Position numbers and translations under genes: made by a program
Shown: piece by piece, positions 13,749 to 26,600 of the stretch
How the letters are laid out: each line of letters starts with the position of its first letter
How positions within the stretch are numbered: the first letter of the stretch is position 1
Source of the DNA: Prunella strophiata
Lineage: Eukaryota; Chordata; Aves; Passeriformes; Prunellidae
Assembly (NCBI GenBank): GCA_036583965.1
Contig: JAZBQD010000001.1
Span: 15,057,892 to 15,121,891, forward strand
Reading direction: 5' to 3'
Length of the DNA: 64,000 nt
Notes under the pieces: model-generated
The model's input: the letters and a program-made list of their open reading frames with translations, nothing else
What the model was told of the DNA's origin: nothing
Database searches by the model: none

Positions 13749-16700
13749 GCCCCCAGCACGGGGGGGATGGCCAGGATTTTGGTGCTGCTCCCCAGCAGGC
13801 ACCACAGCCAGGCCCTTTGAGCTGTTTTTTAAAACTGTCTGGGTGGCTCTGGTCAATGGGTGGCTGATTTGGCCAGATGAAAAAGCCAACAAACCTCAGT
13901 GCAAACACAGGCTTGGAGAGAACTCTGATTTATGAGTGCCACAAGGTCTGAGAGACAATTGTTTGTAGCTCCTCACTGTCTCACATCAGAGATCAGCTGT
14001 ACAGAAAATCAGTACCCAGCACCATGTTTTACCATAATTTAAAACAATTAAAACACTAATCACATCTCGAATCTGTTAACTTTCAGATAAGTATAATTAG
14101 ACCCCAAAATGCTTTAAGTAGTGTTTACACATTTATTTACCAAAAGACAATTATTAAAACAAAGAAACATTCCCAGCTAATTGATGGAAAGATAGGAGAA
14201 AATGTAATTAATCATCATTAGAATGTGCAGCCCTTTATTGTTGAATGGCCTGCTGCTGTGGGAACTGCTGGCTGTGACACCACTCCTGTCTCTGGGGGAA
14301 AGGGAGGTGGTGGCACTGGATGGGCTGGAATTACCTCGAGGTTCTGGTCCTGTCAAACCCTGCATGTCCTGGGAGCACAGGGCCACGTGCCTGGAGAGGG
14401 GCACAGCAGGGCAAGACCAAATGGGCTCAGTGCAAACAAATCTGGTGGAAAGCAGAAGAAGTTACACATGCCAGTGGAATTACACCAGCAAGGGAATTAA
14501 AAAAGAAGCCCCATGTCCTAAAGCTGTTTGACTCTCCAAAGCACAATACAACATTAACTGCTGAGGGATAAGAGAGGTTTTTATCCCAATATGATGTGAA
14601 GTAGCTTTGCTTGAAAGATTTCTTCTGTGTTTTCAACAATCCTTCTGGTTTCCCAGAGGGAAAATGGGGATTACACCAGTAAACCCTGAGCAAGCATGCC
14701 CATTGCAGGAGCATTTCTTCAGTGCAGAAACAGCACTGGTTTCTTCTTTAATTGCAGCAACTTGGACAATTACTTTACTCACTAAAGCTTTACTTTGCTC
14801 ACATGAGCTGCCTTCTGTAAGACAGCAACATTTGTAAATTTGGGGTTTATCCTCCAAACTATTGGTGAAGGATTGCCACAACTTTCTCCACTGTTCAGAA
14901 ACAGCTTGCAAGGAAACTCATGCTTTAAAGTCAGAACTGTTAACATTTTGCTGTGATAAAACTACTTTATTCTTAACTGAATGGATTCCAAAGGTAGAAA
15001 ATACTTTTTTTTTTTTTTTTTAAATTTCAGCTCTTTTTATCACTATGGTTGAATTTCACCAGCCACAACATCAAAGTTTGAAATCTCTTGTTCTTTGTTC
15101 AGTTGTAGATGTTTCAGGCCTTACAAAATATTCCAAAAATGCCATGAAATTGCAATAGAGATGGTAATAATATTTTTTGCTAATCTCTGTAAACTTCTGT
15201 TGACTAAGAACAGGATATATCCCAAATCTATAGTTCTCCTTTTGGAAATAATTTCCACTTTTATCTTCTTTTTCTTCCTCCATTGGTTCTCAAGATCTAG
15301 TCTTAGTCTTATAATTCATGACACAGCATTTTGTATTGCACCTCCAGCAGAAGCCCCTTTATGGCACAAATGATCTGTAAATCACACCTGAGACTCAGCA
15401 GCACCCAAATCAACTGACACATTTCTGTGGAAACCTTGTTTTTTTTGAGGAAAAAGCCTTTAACTTGAGAGACAGAATGCATCTGGAAGCCCCTAATTAA
15501 AAAACAGATACCTGGTCTCTCAGTAAAAGCCTTACTAATGCTCCAGAAGGAATAAAACTGATTTATGTGGCTGATAAATTGATAAATTGATAAGAGAACT
15601 ACCTGAGCAGGCAGAGTGGGGCACCAGGCTCTGCACAGGATGGAGCTCTCACTGTGATCACTTCCACTGCATGGCAAAGTAATGAAAAAAGGAAACCATA
15701 GATAAAAGCTTTGGGCTGTTCTCCACTCCAGAGAGGGGTAACTGAGCTGGTCCTGGTTAGACAGAAAAGCAGGAGGAACTGAAATGCATTAGCAGTTTTT
15801 GATGTGAAAAGTTTGATACAATAAAAAATTATGCTTTTTGTCATACAAATGCTGTTTTTCCATAAACAGCCTCAAGAATAGGAAGCACATTGTTCAGATT
15901 TCCTGCTTTTCCTGGGTTTGGATGATCTGCTTGTGCTTTTCATTGAACACAAATGATTATTCTTAGAAGTACAAGCTATTTTCACACATCAGTAATAAAG
16001 AAGAGGACCCCCATATAATCAGGGCCTGGAAGGAGATGCAGTAAAACATGAACTACATTAATTCTAAATACTGCTCTGAAATTATTGATGCTACATTGCT
16101 GCAGAGCTCTGTGGAGTTACTTGAACATCCTAATCACTAAACTAATTGAGGACTCAAGTCCTTCCCATTTTGTCAGTTCTTTCATCCTCAAGAAGCACAT
16201 TTCTGTAGCTGTGGATCAGTCAGGCCTGAGCACTTTATTACATACATCACTTGTGGAGCCTACATTTCATTTACAGCTCCTTTCCCTTTGTCTTTTAAAG
16301 TCAGGCTATCCTTACTCAGTTCTCTGTAACTATTTTTAATTTGTTTTTCCCAGCTTGGAACAAGGCATTAAAAATAAAACCCCTAGACATTCCTGCAACA
16401 TCATCATTGAGGAAAAAATAAAAACCAAACTTCACAACAAATAAAAGCAAAACCTGACACAATTCAAAGAGCATTTAGAACCTGTAATAAGGGATATTTG
16501 CTAAGTGAGGAGAAAGATAAAGCAACACATGATTGAACATGATTTGAATTTACAGTCCTATATATAGTCTTGTGCAGTGATGCAGACCATGATGAAAATT
16601 TTACCTATTTTAAGAAAAACATGAATATTCTGTCTGTCTACCTCCTGCTGACTTGGTCATGATGGGACCACACTTTCCCCTCTTTCTCACACCTGACAAC
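13749..16700. other. Unique intergenic DNA
   Basis: GC-rich for ~150 bp after the minisatellite, then AT-rich. A T run is at 15005-15021. Frames of 60-122 codons are chance. No gene recognised. Confidence 0.55.
14020..14260. promoter_or_regulatory. Candidate conserved noncoding region next to the minisatellite
   Basis: AT-rich but complex, with TAATTAG, GTGTTTAC (FOX-like), GTAATTAATCATC and TTTATTG motifs. It begins about 270 bp right of the minisatellite. No exon evidence. Confidence 0.18.
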
Positions 16701-16750
16701 TATATATATATATATATATATATACATATGGGTGTATATATATATATATT
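16701..16750. repeat. TA dinucleotide microsatellite with CATATGGGTG interruption
   Basis: Twelve TA units, an interruption with CATATGGGTG, then about eight more TA units. A TTTTC repeat follows at 16751-16766. Confidence 0.9.
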
Positions 16751-17068
16751 TCTTTTCTTTTCTTTTCACATATATGCATGTGAAGGGACTACCCACTAAA
16801 ATGGAAAGAAGCATTTGAATTTTTCATCCTTGAAAACTCCTCTTGTGGGCCAATTTCTTCTCTTTTACCAAAGGGCTCAGCTGATTTCAGGATTGCTCTG
16901 GATAGAAGCCAGCATCAGAACCAGCTTCCACTGTATTTGCCCAGAAAACACAAATTGTTCTTAGAGAAAACTTAGGAAAATCTTCCCTGCAAGATGTGTG
17001 GGGAGGGGCTATCAAAAAAGCAAATGTAACAATTTTAGAATCTCATAAATTTTTTAGTTAACAATGTC

Positions 17069-17106
17069 TACACACACATACACACATATATGTGCATATA
17101 TATATG
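17069..17106. repeat. Compound CA/TA microsatellite
   Basis: CTACACACACATACACACATATATG followed by a short TA run, about 320 bp after the TA array at 16701. A degraded alternating purine-pyrimidine stretch. Confidence 0.8.
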
Positions 17107-20100
17107 GAGAGAGATAGAGGGGGAAAGTCCATGTTGCAAATCTCCCAGCTAAAACCAGATTTTAAAAGGGGGAGGGGAATTAGGAAACCCCATTTTTTTC
17201 ATTATAATATGCATCATTTTAATAAAATTAAAAAATTAGGATTCTTACACTATATCCTAGTTAAAAACAATGTTTCAGTGGACGAATTTTTGTCAATTCT
17301 GGCTTTCCAACCAGAGACAAAAACCAATAATTTCTCCTTCTCTCTGAAATAGCATGTAGATTTTTGTCTCTTACAACTGGGTCCAGAACAATTCCCTTCA
17401 AGGACTGTGTAAATCAACAATCATCCATAATTTACAGCTTCTACAACTTACAGACCTATCACCCAATGAGCTCCTCTCATCCTCACATACTTCCTTCTAA
17501 AACAGAATTTTCATTTCCACTGCAATGTGCTGGTGCAGGCAAGAAATTGTTTATTTGGTGGCTGGAGTCAGAGATGGATCTGGCCATCCCAAAACCATCG
17601 GCAGCCTTTGGGATTGTCCAAAAAACCTCAAATGGGCAATGCAAAGGCAGCAGAGACTGCAGAGTTAGCACAGCAGTGGTGAGAGGTGTTCCAGAATCCA
17701 TGCTCAGCTTTGCAAAACCTTTCTGCTGAAAATTTTCTAGTCATTTGTCCTGTAGCTCAGAAATGCTCTTGGTGTTCATGTTTGGGACTTGCATCCCTTT
17801 TCCCCAGCCTGGGATATTGATCAGGGCATGGTTCCTGGCACTCAGCTTGGATTTTTGGCACTGCATCTCAGCTGTGTGCCAGTGCACAGCACACAGACCT
17901 GCCCCTGGAACTCCACTGCTGGGGGAATCCATCCCCTCTGGTGGGGATGGGCTCATGAACTGGTTTATGTATGAGCTGAGCTTGGTTAAAACGGTATTTT
18001 AACAGAAATGGGATGAGAAGGTAAAATAAATCAAAACTAACCACAGAGCTAAATGGGGAGTGAGGCATGTCAGGAAACTGAGCTCCAGTCCCTGCTGCAG
18101 GGAAGGTCTAGCACTGGGTATTAGCCTTCAGTCTGAAGCAGTAAGCCCTGCTGATCTGCACTGGCTTTGAACTCAAGTACAATTACAACTGAAAAAGCAC
18201 CTGAATAGCTGGACTGTCACACTGAGAGATTTGGAGAACACTCCAGAAAGTGTCAGCTTTAGGATTTTACTGAGATCTCTGGGGTGAGCTGGAAAGAGAG
18301 GATTCTTTTTCTGGATAGAGAAAAGTACTATGCCTAAGTGTTGTTTTGGCAATCAGGTAATTATTACTTCTGTAAAGGAGCCTCTTGCAAGGAGCTACAC
18401 CCCAATAAGCAAAGCCTGTCATGCAAAACCCCTTGCAAAAATACACATGACAGAAAAAGTAAACTTTGCTGTCTTTTTATGGACAGGAAGTAGAAGCACA
18501 CCTTCAGCAGTGGGAGAGCTGAATGTACCTACAAGCATATTTGCTAAGGGTTTTTTTTTTTTTTTTTTATGAAAAGAGGCCCCTTATAGCCTTCCAATCC
18601 CAGCCCCAAAACCAGAATATGATGGGCACAGGGTCAGCAGAAATACAGAAGGGAAGTGTTTCCATGTCAGGGAGACACCTGTGTGCAGTCCCAGCTCAGC
18701 CCCTGAGTCACTGCTCATTAGATTGGTGGCAAAAGTCTTAAAGGGCTAAAAATACTTCACAAAATAAATTTCCAGATCCACACCTGCTACCCTGTGCAGA
18801 GGGCAGCCCCAAGCTGGTCACCCAAGAGGGTTATTTAGATGAAAGAATCCATCTATTTTTACTGAGTAAGAAAAGCAAGAGCCTTAATAACCTTTCTACA
18901 ATAAGAATTTTTCCCACAAGCCAAGTGTCAATCTAAATTATGCTGGAAAAGGGTGATAGAATTTGGCCCATGTCTGTCACAAAATAGCAAAAACAAAAGC
19001 AAAAATAGCAAAAGCAACCTGCAGGTGCCTACAAGATGAGCCAGGGAAACAGTCTATATTTTAACACAGAGAACTTCATTCAAAATTCTGTTTCTTAGTT
19101 CCCAAGTGAGAAACAAAGAGCAACACACTCACCCTCAGGGCAGGGTTTTTCTTTTTGCATTGTTTTTGCCACAGATCATTAAAAAAAAATAGTTCTTACC
19201 GGGCCATTTTCAAAACCACAACATATTCTTATGCGTCACAACACATCCCTGCTCTGCCCTCCCTCCTGTGACAGGTATTTAATTGAGCTAAAACTTTGTT
19301 TCTACTAAGATGCAAATTTGGAAAAACAAGATCACGGCTGCCTGGGGCTTGGTTAGCCGAAGATAAAAAAGCAACACCTGTTTTAGGTATGGCTCTGTGG
19401 AAATGCAGGTGCTCCTCAGGCAACATACCCATGGTAACCAACTGCAAAACTTGTCCTTCTCGTTTGCTTCCTGGAGACTACAGCACAGATATGGCTTGAG
19501 AAGTCTGTGTGTAACACGGATTTTTTTTTTTTTTTTAATAATATTGCCTTGTGAAATGTTGTTCATTATCATTTTTAATGTGACACAGAAGACAGCTTTC
19601 CATTTAAGTTGCCCGTTAGTCTGATTAATAACTTATTTTTATTTTACATTTTGTGTTTTATGCTGCCTGCGAGGCAAATATTATCAGTGTTTTCCTACAA
19701 GAAGTAAGACAATTCACAGAACACATTTCATGCCCTGAGATCAGAGAAATAAGTTTAGATTTATAATACCCAAGGACTGTGGCTTTTTATGGAGTGTATA
19801 AAGAGGGCATGTTTAATTATGTTTTGTTTATATCAGTGCTTTGTCTGCAAAAATAACATGAATTAGCATATTTTCCTATCATCGGCAGTTATTTCTAATG
19901 ATTGATTAAATTTCTTAAGTGCAGAGTGGATTAAATCACAATTTCTTGCAAATAATTTGGGAAGGAAAAGATAGAACTAACTACCCAATTAAAGTGGGAG
20001 AGATCAGAGTCTGACCGCTCCAGGCAGAGCCCTGTCCATCTTCTGTGGTGACAACAACAAAAATACAAAGCAAAATGCTTATTTGAAGCTGAAGCATTAA

Positions 20101-20159
20101 GTATGGAGAGCTAGACCATAAAACTGTATTTTGCAGCCCCTGGATTTATTCCCAGGAGT
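17107..20159. other. Unique intergenic DNA
   Basis: Repeat-free apart from T runs at 18551 and 19521. The block at 19200-19960 is listed as a possible regulatory region. No exon recognised. Confidence 0.5.
19200..19960. promoter_or_regulatory. Candidate conserved noncoding region
   Basis: It includes a CRE-like TGCGTCA near 19233, two CAGGTG-type E-boxes, an RFX half-site context CCCATGGTAACCA (19428-19440), and further right a run of homeodomain-like cores (GATTAATAAC, TAATGATTGATTAAAT). No coding potential beyond chance frames. The motif cluster resembles developmental enhancers, but this is inference. Confidence 0.22.
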
Positions 20160-20680
20160 GGCCTGGCTGGAATTGTTTATCATTTTTCTGTCCCATTTGG
20201 GTTCCTGGCTGGGGCAGGGCTGAGTGTGCTCCTGCTGCTGCTCCTCCCCAGCACTGAGCTACTCAGCTTTTTAAAAAATCGAGGCAGGGAGTATTCCAAA
20301 GTAAAAGATGATGCGGCTGGGATCGCCATCCTCGAGAGGACACTCCGAAATTCTCTGGGTGTAAAAACCTGGCAGGGTCCCGACGATGCTGAGGGGACCG
20401 CGAGGTGTGCAAGGCTGAGAGCCGCAGCATCCAACCCTCCCAAACCCTTGCTTTGTTTCAGCCGGTCAGTACAACAGCATCTCCGCTCACCTGCACTCTA
20501 CCCCTGTAAAAAATATAATTTAAATATATATATATATATTGAAAGAGTTTTATTGGAAGCGGGGAGCGACCGTCGGGCTCAGTTTTGAGGCAGGAAAAGG
20601 CGTTTTGGGGCGGCGGGCAGACGTGGTTGACAAACGCCATCCAGTGGTGGCCGCGGGGAGGGCAGGCGCTCCGGGACCGC
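20160..20680. other. GC- and CpG-richer block beside the polypyrimidine tract
   Basis: CpGs are scarce elsewhere but cluster here: GGGATCGCCATCCTCGAG, CCCGACGATG, GGACCGCGAGG, GAGCGACCGTCGGG and GGGGCGGCGGGCAGACG. The two CpG-rich parts are separated by a short TA repeat (20524-20540). On the minus strand, AATAAA (20554-20549) follows a GC-rich stretch, as at the 3' end of a transcript or LTR. On the plus strand, CTTTGTTTCAG at about 20452-20462 resembles an acceptor. I could not assemble a convincing exon. It may be an unrecognised gene end, a processed retrocopy or an unmethylated regulatory patch. Confidence 0.4.
20549..20554 (-). terminator. Possible minus-strand polyadenylation signal in CpG-rich block
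   Basis: The minus strand reads GCTTCCAATAAAACTCTTTC directly before a TA repeat. The sequence before the signal is CpG-rich, unlike the local background. No coding exon was found, so use is uncertain. Confidence 0.25.
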
Positions 20681-21219
20681 TCTCCTTCTCCTTCTCCTTC
20701 TCCTTCTCCTTCTCCTTCTCCTTCTCCTTCTCCTTCTCCTTCTCCTTCTCCTTCTCCTTCTCCTTCTCCTTCTCCTTCTCTTCTCCTTCTCCTTCTCCTC
20801 TCCTTCTCCTTCTCCTTCTCCTCTCCTTCTCCTTCTCCTTCTCCTTCCCTTCTCCTTCTCCTTCTCCTTCTTCCTTCTCCTTCTCTTCTCCTTCTCCTTC
20901 TCCTTCTCCTTCCTCCTTCTCCTTCTCTTCTCCTTCTCCTTCTCCTTCTTCCTTCTCCTTCTCTTCTCCTTCTCCTTCTTCTCCTTCTCCTTCTCCTTCT
21001 CTTCTCCTTCTCCTTCTTCTCCTTCTCCTTCTCTTCTCCTTCTCCTTCTCCTTCTCCTTCTCTTCTCCTTCTCCTTCTCCTTCTCCTTCTCCTTCTCCTT
21101 CTCCTTCTCCTTCTCCTTTCTCCTTCTCCTTCTCCTTCTCCTTCTCCTTCTCCTTCTCCTTCTCTTCTCCTTCTCCTCTCCTTTCCCCTTCCCTTCTCTT
21201 TCTCCTTCTTCTCCTCCCA
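20681..21219. repeat. Long polypyrimidine tract (CCTTCT-type hexamer array)
   Basis: About 540 bp of almost pure C/T on the plus strand (A/G on the minus strand). The first ~100 bp is a regular 6-bp TCCTTC repeat. It then becomes irregular, with CTCTTCTCC and CTTCCTTC interruptions, and ends in CTTCTTCTCCTCCC. Low-complexity open frames here (poly Arg/Glu/Lys on one strand, Ser/Pro/Leu/Phe on the other) come from the repeat and are not genes. Such homopurine-homopyrimidine mirror repeats can form triplex H-DNA; that is a property of the class and was not shown here. Confidence 0.95.
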
Positions 21220-22369
21220 CCCAGCACCAGGCTGGTCTATCCCCACATCCCAGGACACCCTCACACCTCCCCAAGCCCCTGCCACAAACACCCAGACAAG
21301 CAACCAGAGCTGAGGGCACAGAGTGTGTGTCCTGCCACAGCCAGGAAATCTCTGGGATTTGCACTGAAATCACAGAATATTCTGATCATGGAGCCCACTG
21401 ATGGCCACACGGGGATTGAAGCCCTGGCCTGGGTGTGATCAGCACTGAGCTGTGACCAGCAGAGCAGGGCTCTCCTTCCCAAGGGTGCCTTTAGGATGCT
21501 CAGTGTCTCAGTGCTGACCTTTAATGCAGAAACACTGAAGATTTATCAGGCTGACACTCTTTTCTTGTTTTCCTTGTGACTTTTTTATATTGGGAAAGGA
21601 AGAACAATGTGAGCCTCACGTGCTGAGGTTTCAAGGTTCTGAGCAGCCTACAAATCCCAGACAGTGACAGGGACTGTGGGGCTGCAGAGTTAATGTTGAC
21701 ACTTCAACATTCAGCATTCAACCTGCCTTTCACCCCCAGGGCAGTGGTTTTATGTGCTTGGGACACATTTCCCCATTTTAGTTTTTATATTATTTATGCT
21801 ATGACAATTTTAGCCTAAGAAATATTGTCTGTTCAGCATAAATTAGATAAAACCACTCAGGACAGAGTCTCCTCACTCTTTAGCTGCTTTTGGCTTGGCT
21901 TTGTTTTAAACCTTCCCCTGGATATTGTTATATTTCCATGCATTTCCAAAGTACAGAAGGAATGCAGGAGCCAGGCTGTGTTTATGTGTGTTTGGAACAC
22001 TTGAAACTCCTGTGCAGGAGCTGGATGCCACAATGACAGGTGCAATATAAGAACCACCTGTGTAGATTACTTCAGACTTACTCACTGCAAACGCTGAATT
22101 CCTCGTGTTTTGCATTCAGAAGGAACTCTTGGGCTGTGATCCAGTATTCAGCTGCAAAGTTGGTAATTATGGCACAGTTAGGGAGAGGAATTAATCAACA
22201 CAAGCACAAGGTCACCACTGCAGATCTGTCTGTCTTCAATGCCAACAGGGCAAGATAAGTGGCCTTAGCAATAAGACCAAACAATGCACCTGCAGAAGAC
22301 AGGGCTGGTGTGAGAGCAGACACAAAACCAGGGGTTTTGTGCAGTATTTTGCACTGAATATTTCTTCCA

Positions 22370-22370
<1 letters not shown>

Positions 22371-22418
<48 letters not shown>
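22371..22418. repeat. Pure A run of 48 bases
   Basis: An uninterrupted homopolymer, the longest in the window. No retroposon body with target duplications was recognised upstream, so I call it a simple repeat. The length is likely uncertain in assembly. Confidence 0.9.
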
Positions 22419-22421
<3 letters not shown>

Positions 22422-23259
22422 GAGATGTTTATTTTAGGATCACTTTTCCACAAAGAGAAACTGGTGGGGAAATCATCCACAAACAAAACTGGGTATGAAA
22501 AAAGCTTAATTTGCTCATTTGTGTTCAATTCTTGCAGTACTTTGGTTTGGAATCTCTAAAAGGCACATTAAACCATACCTCATAGTCTGCAAATCAAGTG
22601 CTAATTAAAACTGCATTAACCCTAATGAATTGGAAAGAAGAAATCTAATTGCAAAAACTTCTGTTTACCTAAGACATGCTGGAAAAACAAACCATCCCAT
22701 ATTTCTCTTCTGTCTGGTTTTTTTTCTTTCTCTCAGCATGCACACAGAGAGCTGCTTCCCCTTGCTCTGTAATTTACTAAATCAACCTTTTGGGGGAGGT
22801 TTCCAGCATGTAAAGCCTCTCTCATAGTTCTTTATAACCAACCTTGTACTACCACAACTTCAAAATCTGTCCAACAACTCTTAAAACCCTGCCTGGAACG
22901 AGCCTGTGCTAATGAGTCCCAGGTGCTGACTGCTACCTGCCCAATTATTTTATCATCTTCCTGCACCCTGAGCACCAGGATGTGTCTCCTGTACTGGGTG
23001 TAGCTGCTGCTCTCACTTACTGGTACCAGGTCTGCAATTCCATAAATTCCCTCTAGTTTAGGACAAGCCTTGTCTTGTCTTCCTTGATTTCCCACATGGA
23101 TGGGGCAGAAGCATCACTGTGGAATCCACTTAATGATGAGAGCCCTAGGAGCCCTGGTGATAAATGACCTGTTGTTTAGGGTAGGAGGAACCAAGCACTT
23201 TTTTTTGGTGCTCTGATTTCTGTTTGTTTTCCTTTTAGGTCCTCACCTCCCATTCGATG

Positions 23260-23640
23260 GGAACATATCTAAAACTAAATTTCCAGCAGAATGTGGGCTT
23301 GAAAAGTGATGGGAAGGGGGAGCTAAGCTGTAAGTAGCCCCCCGAGGCTTGTTGTCCTAATGAATACCAGGCCACGAATTAATGAAGGAGGTTTTAGGAA
23401 AACACTGTGATTTTCTTAGCCTTTCAAGCATCAGCAAATCTTCCAGAAGTCCAGACAGCTGTTTACAGCTTGCTAAGATGTTGATTGTTTACAAATTAGG
23501 TTGTCTTTGAAAACCCTGCACCTATCAGCCTGCTAATGTCACTCATCGTTGAAGTGAGGGTCCTTCTCAGCCGAAGGAGAAATGCAAACTTTGGTGGTCT
23601 GGTCTGTAGGGAGCCTCCTTGGTTTTACCTCAGGAGTGAG
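23260..23640. promoter_or_regulatory. Candidate conserved noncoding region
   Basis: Contains TAATGAAT, GAATTAATGAAGG, a FOX-like GTTGATTGTTTAC and CTGCTAATG within about 250 bp, in sequence free of simple repeats. No exon was recognised. Confidence 0.2.
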
Positions 23641-26600
23641 CATCCAGTATTTTTCTAACCTCCCCATTTCAGATGGTTCTGCCCTGGATTTGCTTCAGCA
23701 TTCACAAATTCATTTGTTTGCAATTGTTCCTAACTGAAACGGTTTCAAGCACAAGCATCCTTTTGCATATGCAAAATAGTTTTCAGCTTTTCTCTAGAAA
23801 CAAAGGCTGGAGTCTGGGGCAAAAAAAAAGGAATATTATATAAGAGAGGAGCTTCTGTATGAGAAGATTTGTTTTCTGCCTGCCAGCTGTACAGCCCCAG
23901 AGGCAGCACAGATTGGCCAGGTTGTGAAGCCAAGGCCAGAGCCCTCAGCATCCGGCAGCTTCCTGTGTCTTAATGTTTCTGTTTGGGGAATGAGCTGCAA
24001 TTTGTTTTCACTGACCCATAGCTTCAGTTGCCAGCGTGTAGGATTACCTTAATGGACCCAAACTTGAGGCACAGCCAGCTCTGTTTTTAGTCCTTCCTTG
24101 TGCCACTCGTGCCTGGGGTGTCTGCAGAGCCCCGGGTGCTCTCTGCCCCGTGCCCAGGGTCTGGAGCAGAGGGGGAGCTCTGGGCTTGTCTGGCCAGCCA
24201 GGGCAGTGCCCACCACCATCCTGCTGTGCCTCTGGCTCCTGAGCTCTGCTCCCCCACCCCCAGTCCATGCCAGGAGCCCATTCCAAGAACAATTAGCCCC
24301 TGACTCAGGGGCACCATAAATCAAACCCCGAGCCCCCCTGCAAGACCAATTTCCTGGCTGCAAGGGAATGTGCTCCATGATTTTCTGTGTGCCATCCAGA
24401 CCTGCCATTTAGCAAAGGCTGCAGGTTTTTGTTTCTCATGAGGGAGTGCTGTGGTGCATCCCTGCACACCATATCACCTTGTGTTCACTCTGGGCATGGA
24501 CAGCAGACACCCAGGTGAGTTATCCAGCTCATACAGGGCTCTCAAAGCAGTGAAAGATGCACTTTTTGGTTAAAGTTACAGACCTGAGGAGCAGCAGTTC
24601 TGCTGCAGATCTTGCCCATATTGCTTCATTTGTTTGTGCTTCAGGTACTACACTGGAGATAAAATTTTCCTTTTTTTTTAATTAGATTTACAATTCCATG
24701 GTACAAATTGTGTACTCAGCATCTGCTAAATGGGCCATAATCTCTTCAGCCCCTAAATGCTCCCACATCCCACCAATAACACCATATTTTCAAAAACTGC
24801 CATGTTCCCCACAATCAGGACAAGAAATAGGAATCTGTTTCTCACTTTTGGAACTCCAAGTTCTGCCAGCAGCTGTAACATCATCACTGACAAAACCCTG
24901 ATTTTATTCCTTAGGATACAACTCTAGCCAGAGCTCCCCATTATAGTCAGGACCACAGCTGGACAGACCTGATGCAGCCTCTTGGTGTCCTGGCACTGCT
25001 TAGAAGGCAGCTTTGAAAAAGGTCTTTGGACACCTTCAGGTATCAATAGGCTCTTCAGAAAATCTACTGCACCCTGATGAGGGAACTGGAAATCTTCTGA
25101 GTCTCCTCCCAAAACCCCAACAAGTCAACAAGCACAGACCCAGGGTAAGCTGCTACACAGCTCTGAAACTGAGCCTGAAGCTTTTTTGAAGGCTGAGTCA
25201 CTAGGCTTGCACTGACTGTTTCATGCTCAATAAAAAACAGGAAAGTAATTAACAAGTAAATCAAAGTGTTCACCCAAACATTTTAAATAACTTTAAAATT
25301 GGAGTCCCTTGTAACTGTGCCTGTCAGTTGTATTAGCCCTTTCAAAGAAACACACCAAAATTACCTGATTCCCAGCTCCCTTGCTCATCTGCCATTCAGC
25401 TCATTATGACATTGGTCCAGCAGAGAGTAAGAATTTGTACTGCTTTGTTCCAAAAATTCAAGATCCAAAAGAAATTATAAAGAATCATCCTGGGACTTTA
25501 TCAAATTTTCTCACCTGAAAAGAATTTTCTTTCTTCCATGGGAAGTTCCTCTGGCAGGAGAGAAGACTTTCCTGCCATTTTGGGTGGAATCCAAATGATA
25601 AAACATTTTATCAAGGCAATTAGCATATCAACATGCAAATCCCTATTGAAAAATGAACTGTTGACAAAACCGCTAGAAGGCAGCTCATCATGATACAGAA
25701 AATGGAAGGAAAAAACCCAAAACCCAGCAACTTGTATCCAACCAGCCACTGTGCTGGAGAGAGACCACAGAGGGCAAGATTCACAGGGTTTTGGACACTC
25801 CTCAGTCAGAGCTGCAAAGCAAGACTAAAGTGTGACAGGAACCAGATTATCTTGGAAAATAACTATAACAACAGTTCTCCATTTCTGTCTAATAACCAAG
25901 GGAACAATAATTAAGATATAAGTTTGTTGCCTGTCTTCTAAACCAGAAATGTTCACACACGATTTCCAGCTTTTCTTTTGCCTTGCAGGCTGGTGGGAGA
26001 GCTGATGTCACATATTCAGATATCCCTGAGATTAGCAGCTGCAGTGACAGACCCACAAACCTCAGGTTTTGTCAGCAAGAAAGAAAAATGTATTTGAGCT
26101 CCAGAGTGTGCTGTTTACAGAGGGAGGACTGGTTGTTCTTTGGCTTGTCAGGACAACAGAAGAAAGTGTTCTGGGTTTAGTTGCTACCCTTAGGTCCTGT
26201 ACAGCCAGTGCAGTGAATGAAACAATTTCCCAGCCCCAGGTGTCTCAGGAATGCCAAATATTTTGAGACTTTCTATAGTTACCATAGAGGAAGAAGTCCT
26301 CTTCTCCCCCAGCTGTCCTTGACTCTCTGCCTCTTCTCCACCTTCACTGCTCTAAGAAACTTTGCTTTTATTAGTTGGTATTAAAGTTCCCAAAAGAGAA
26401 TTGTTTTCCTTTTTTCCCCCTCACTTTCAATACTGTAGGAAACTTTGGGTGAAATATATAGACACAAGTAGATCAGAATTTCCCATAGTGAAGAGTGATT
26501 TCAGATGCCTCTGCTCCACAAAGAGCTTCAGCAAATCCAGTGGTGAGTCAGAATGAAATGTTCATCTGAGATTGCAAGCAGGCCTCCCAGCACTCAAAGT

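Noticed and set aside
11159..13935. Seven overlapping open frames of 814-914 codons on both strands
   Set aside because: All are translations of the 30-bp minisatellite in different frames. Frames shift with the 29- and 31-bp variants and none has a non-repeat domain.
20458..21438. Open frames of 225-299 codons rich in Arg/Glu/Lys or Ser/Pro/Leu/Phe
   Set aside because: They are low-complexity translations of the polypyrimidine tract, on both strands and in several frames.
22371..22418. A48 run as a retroposon tail
   Set aside because: No recognisable retroposon body or target duplication was found upstream, so it is treated as a simple repeat.
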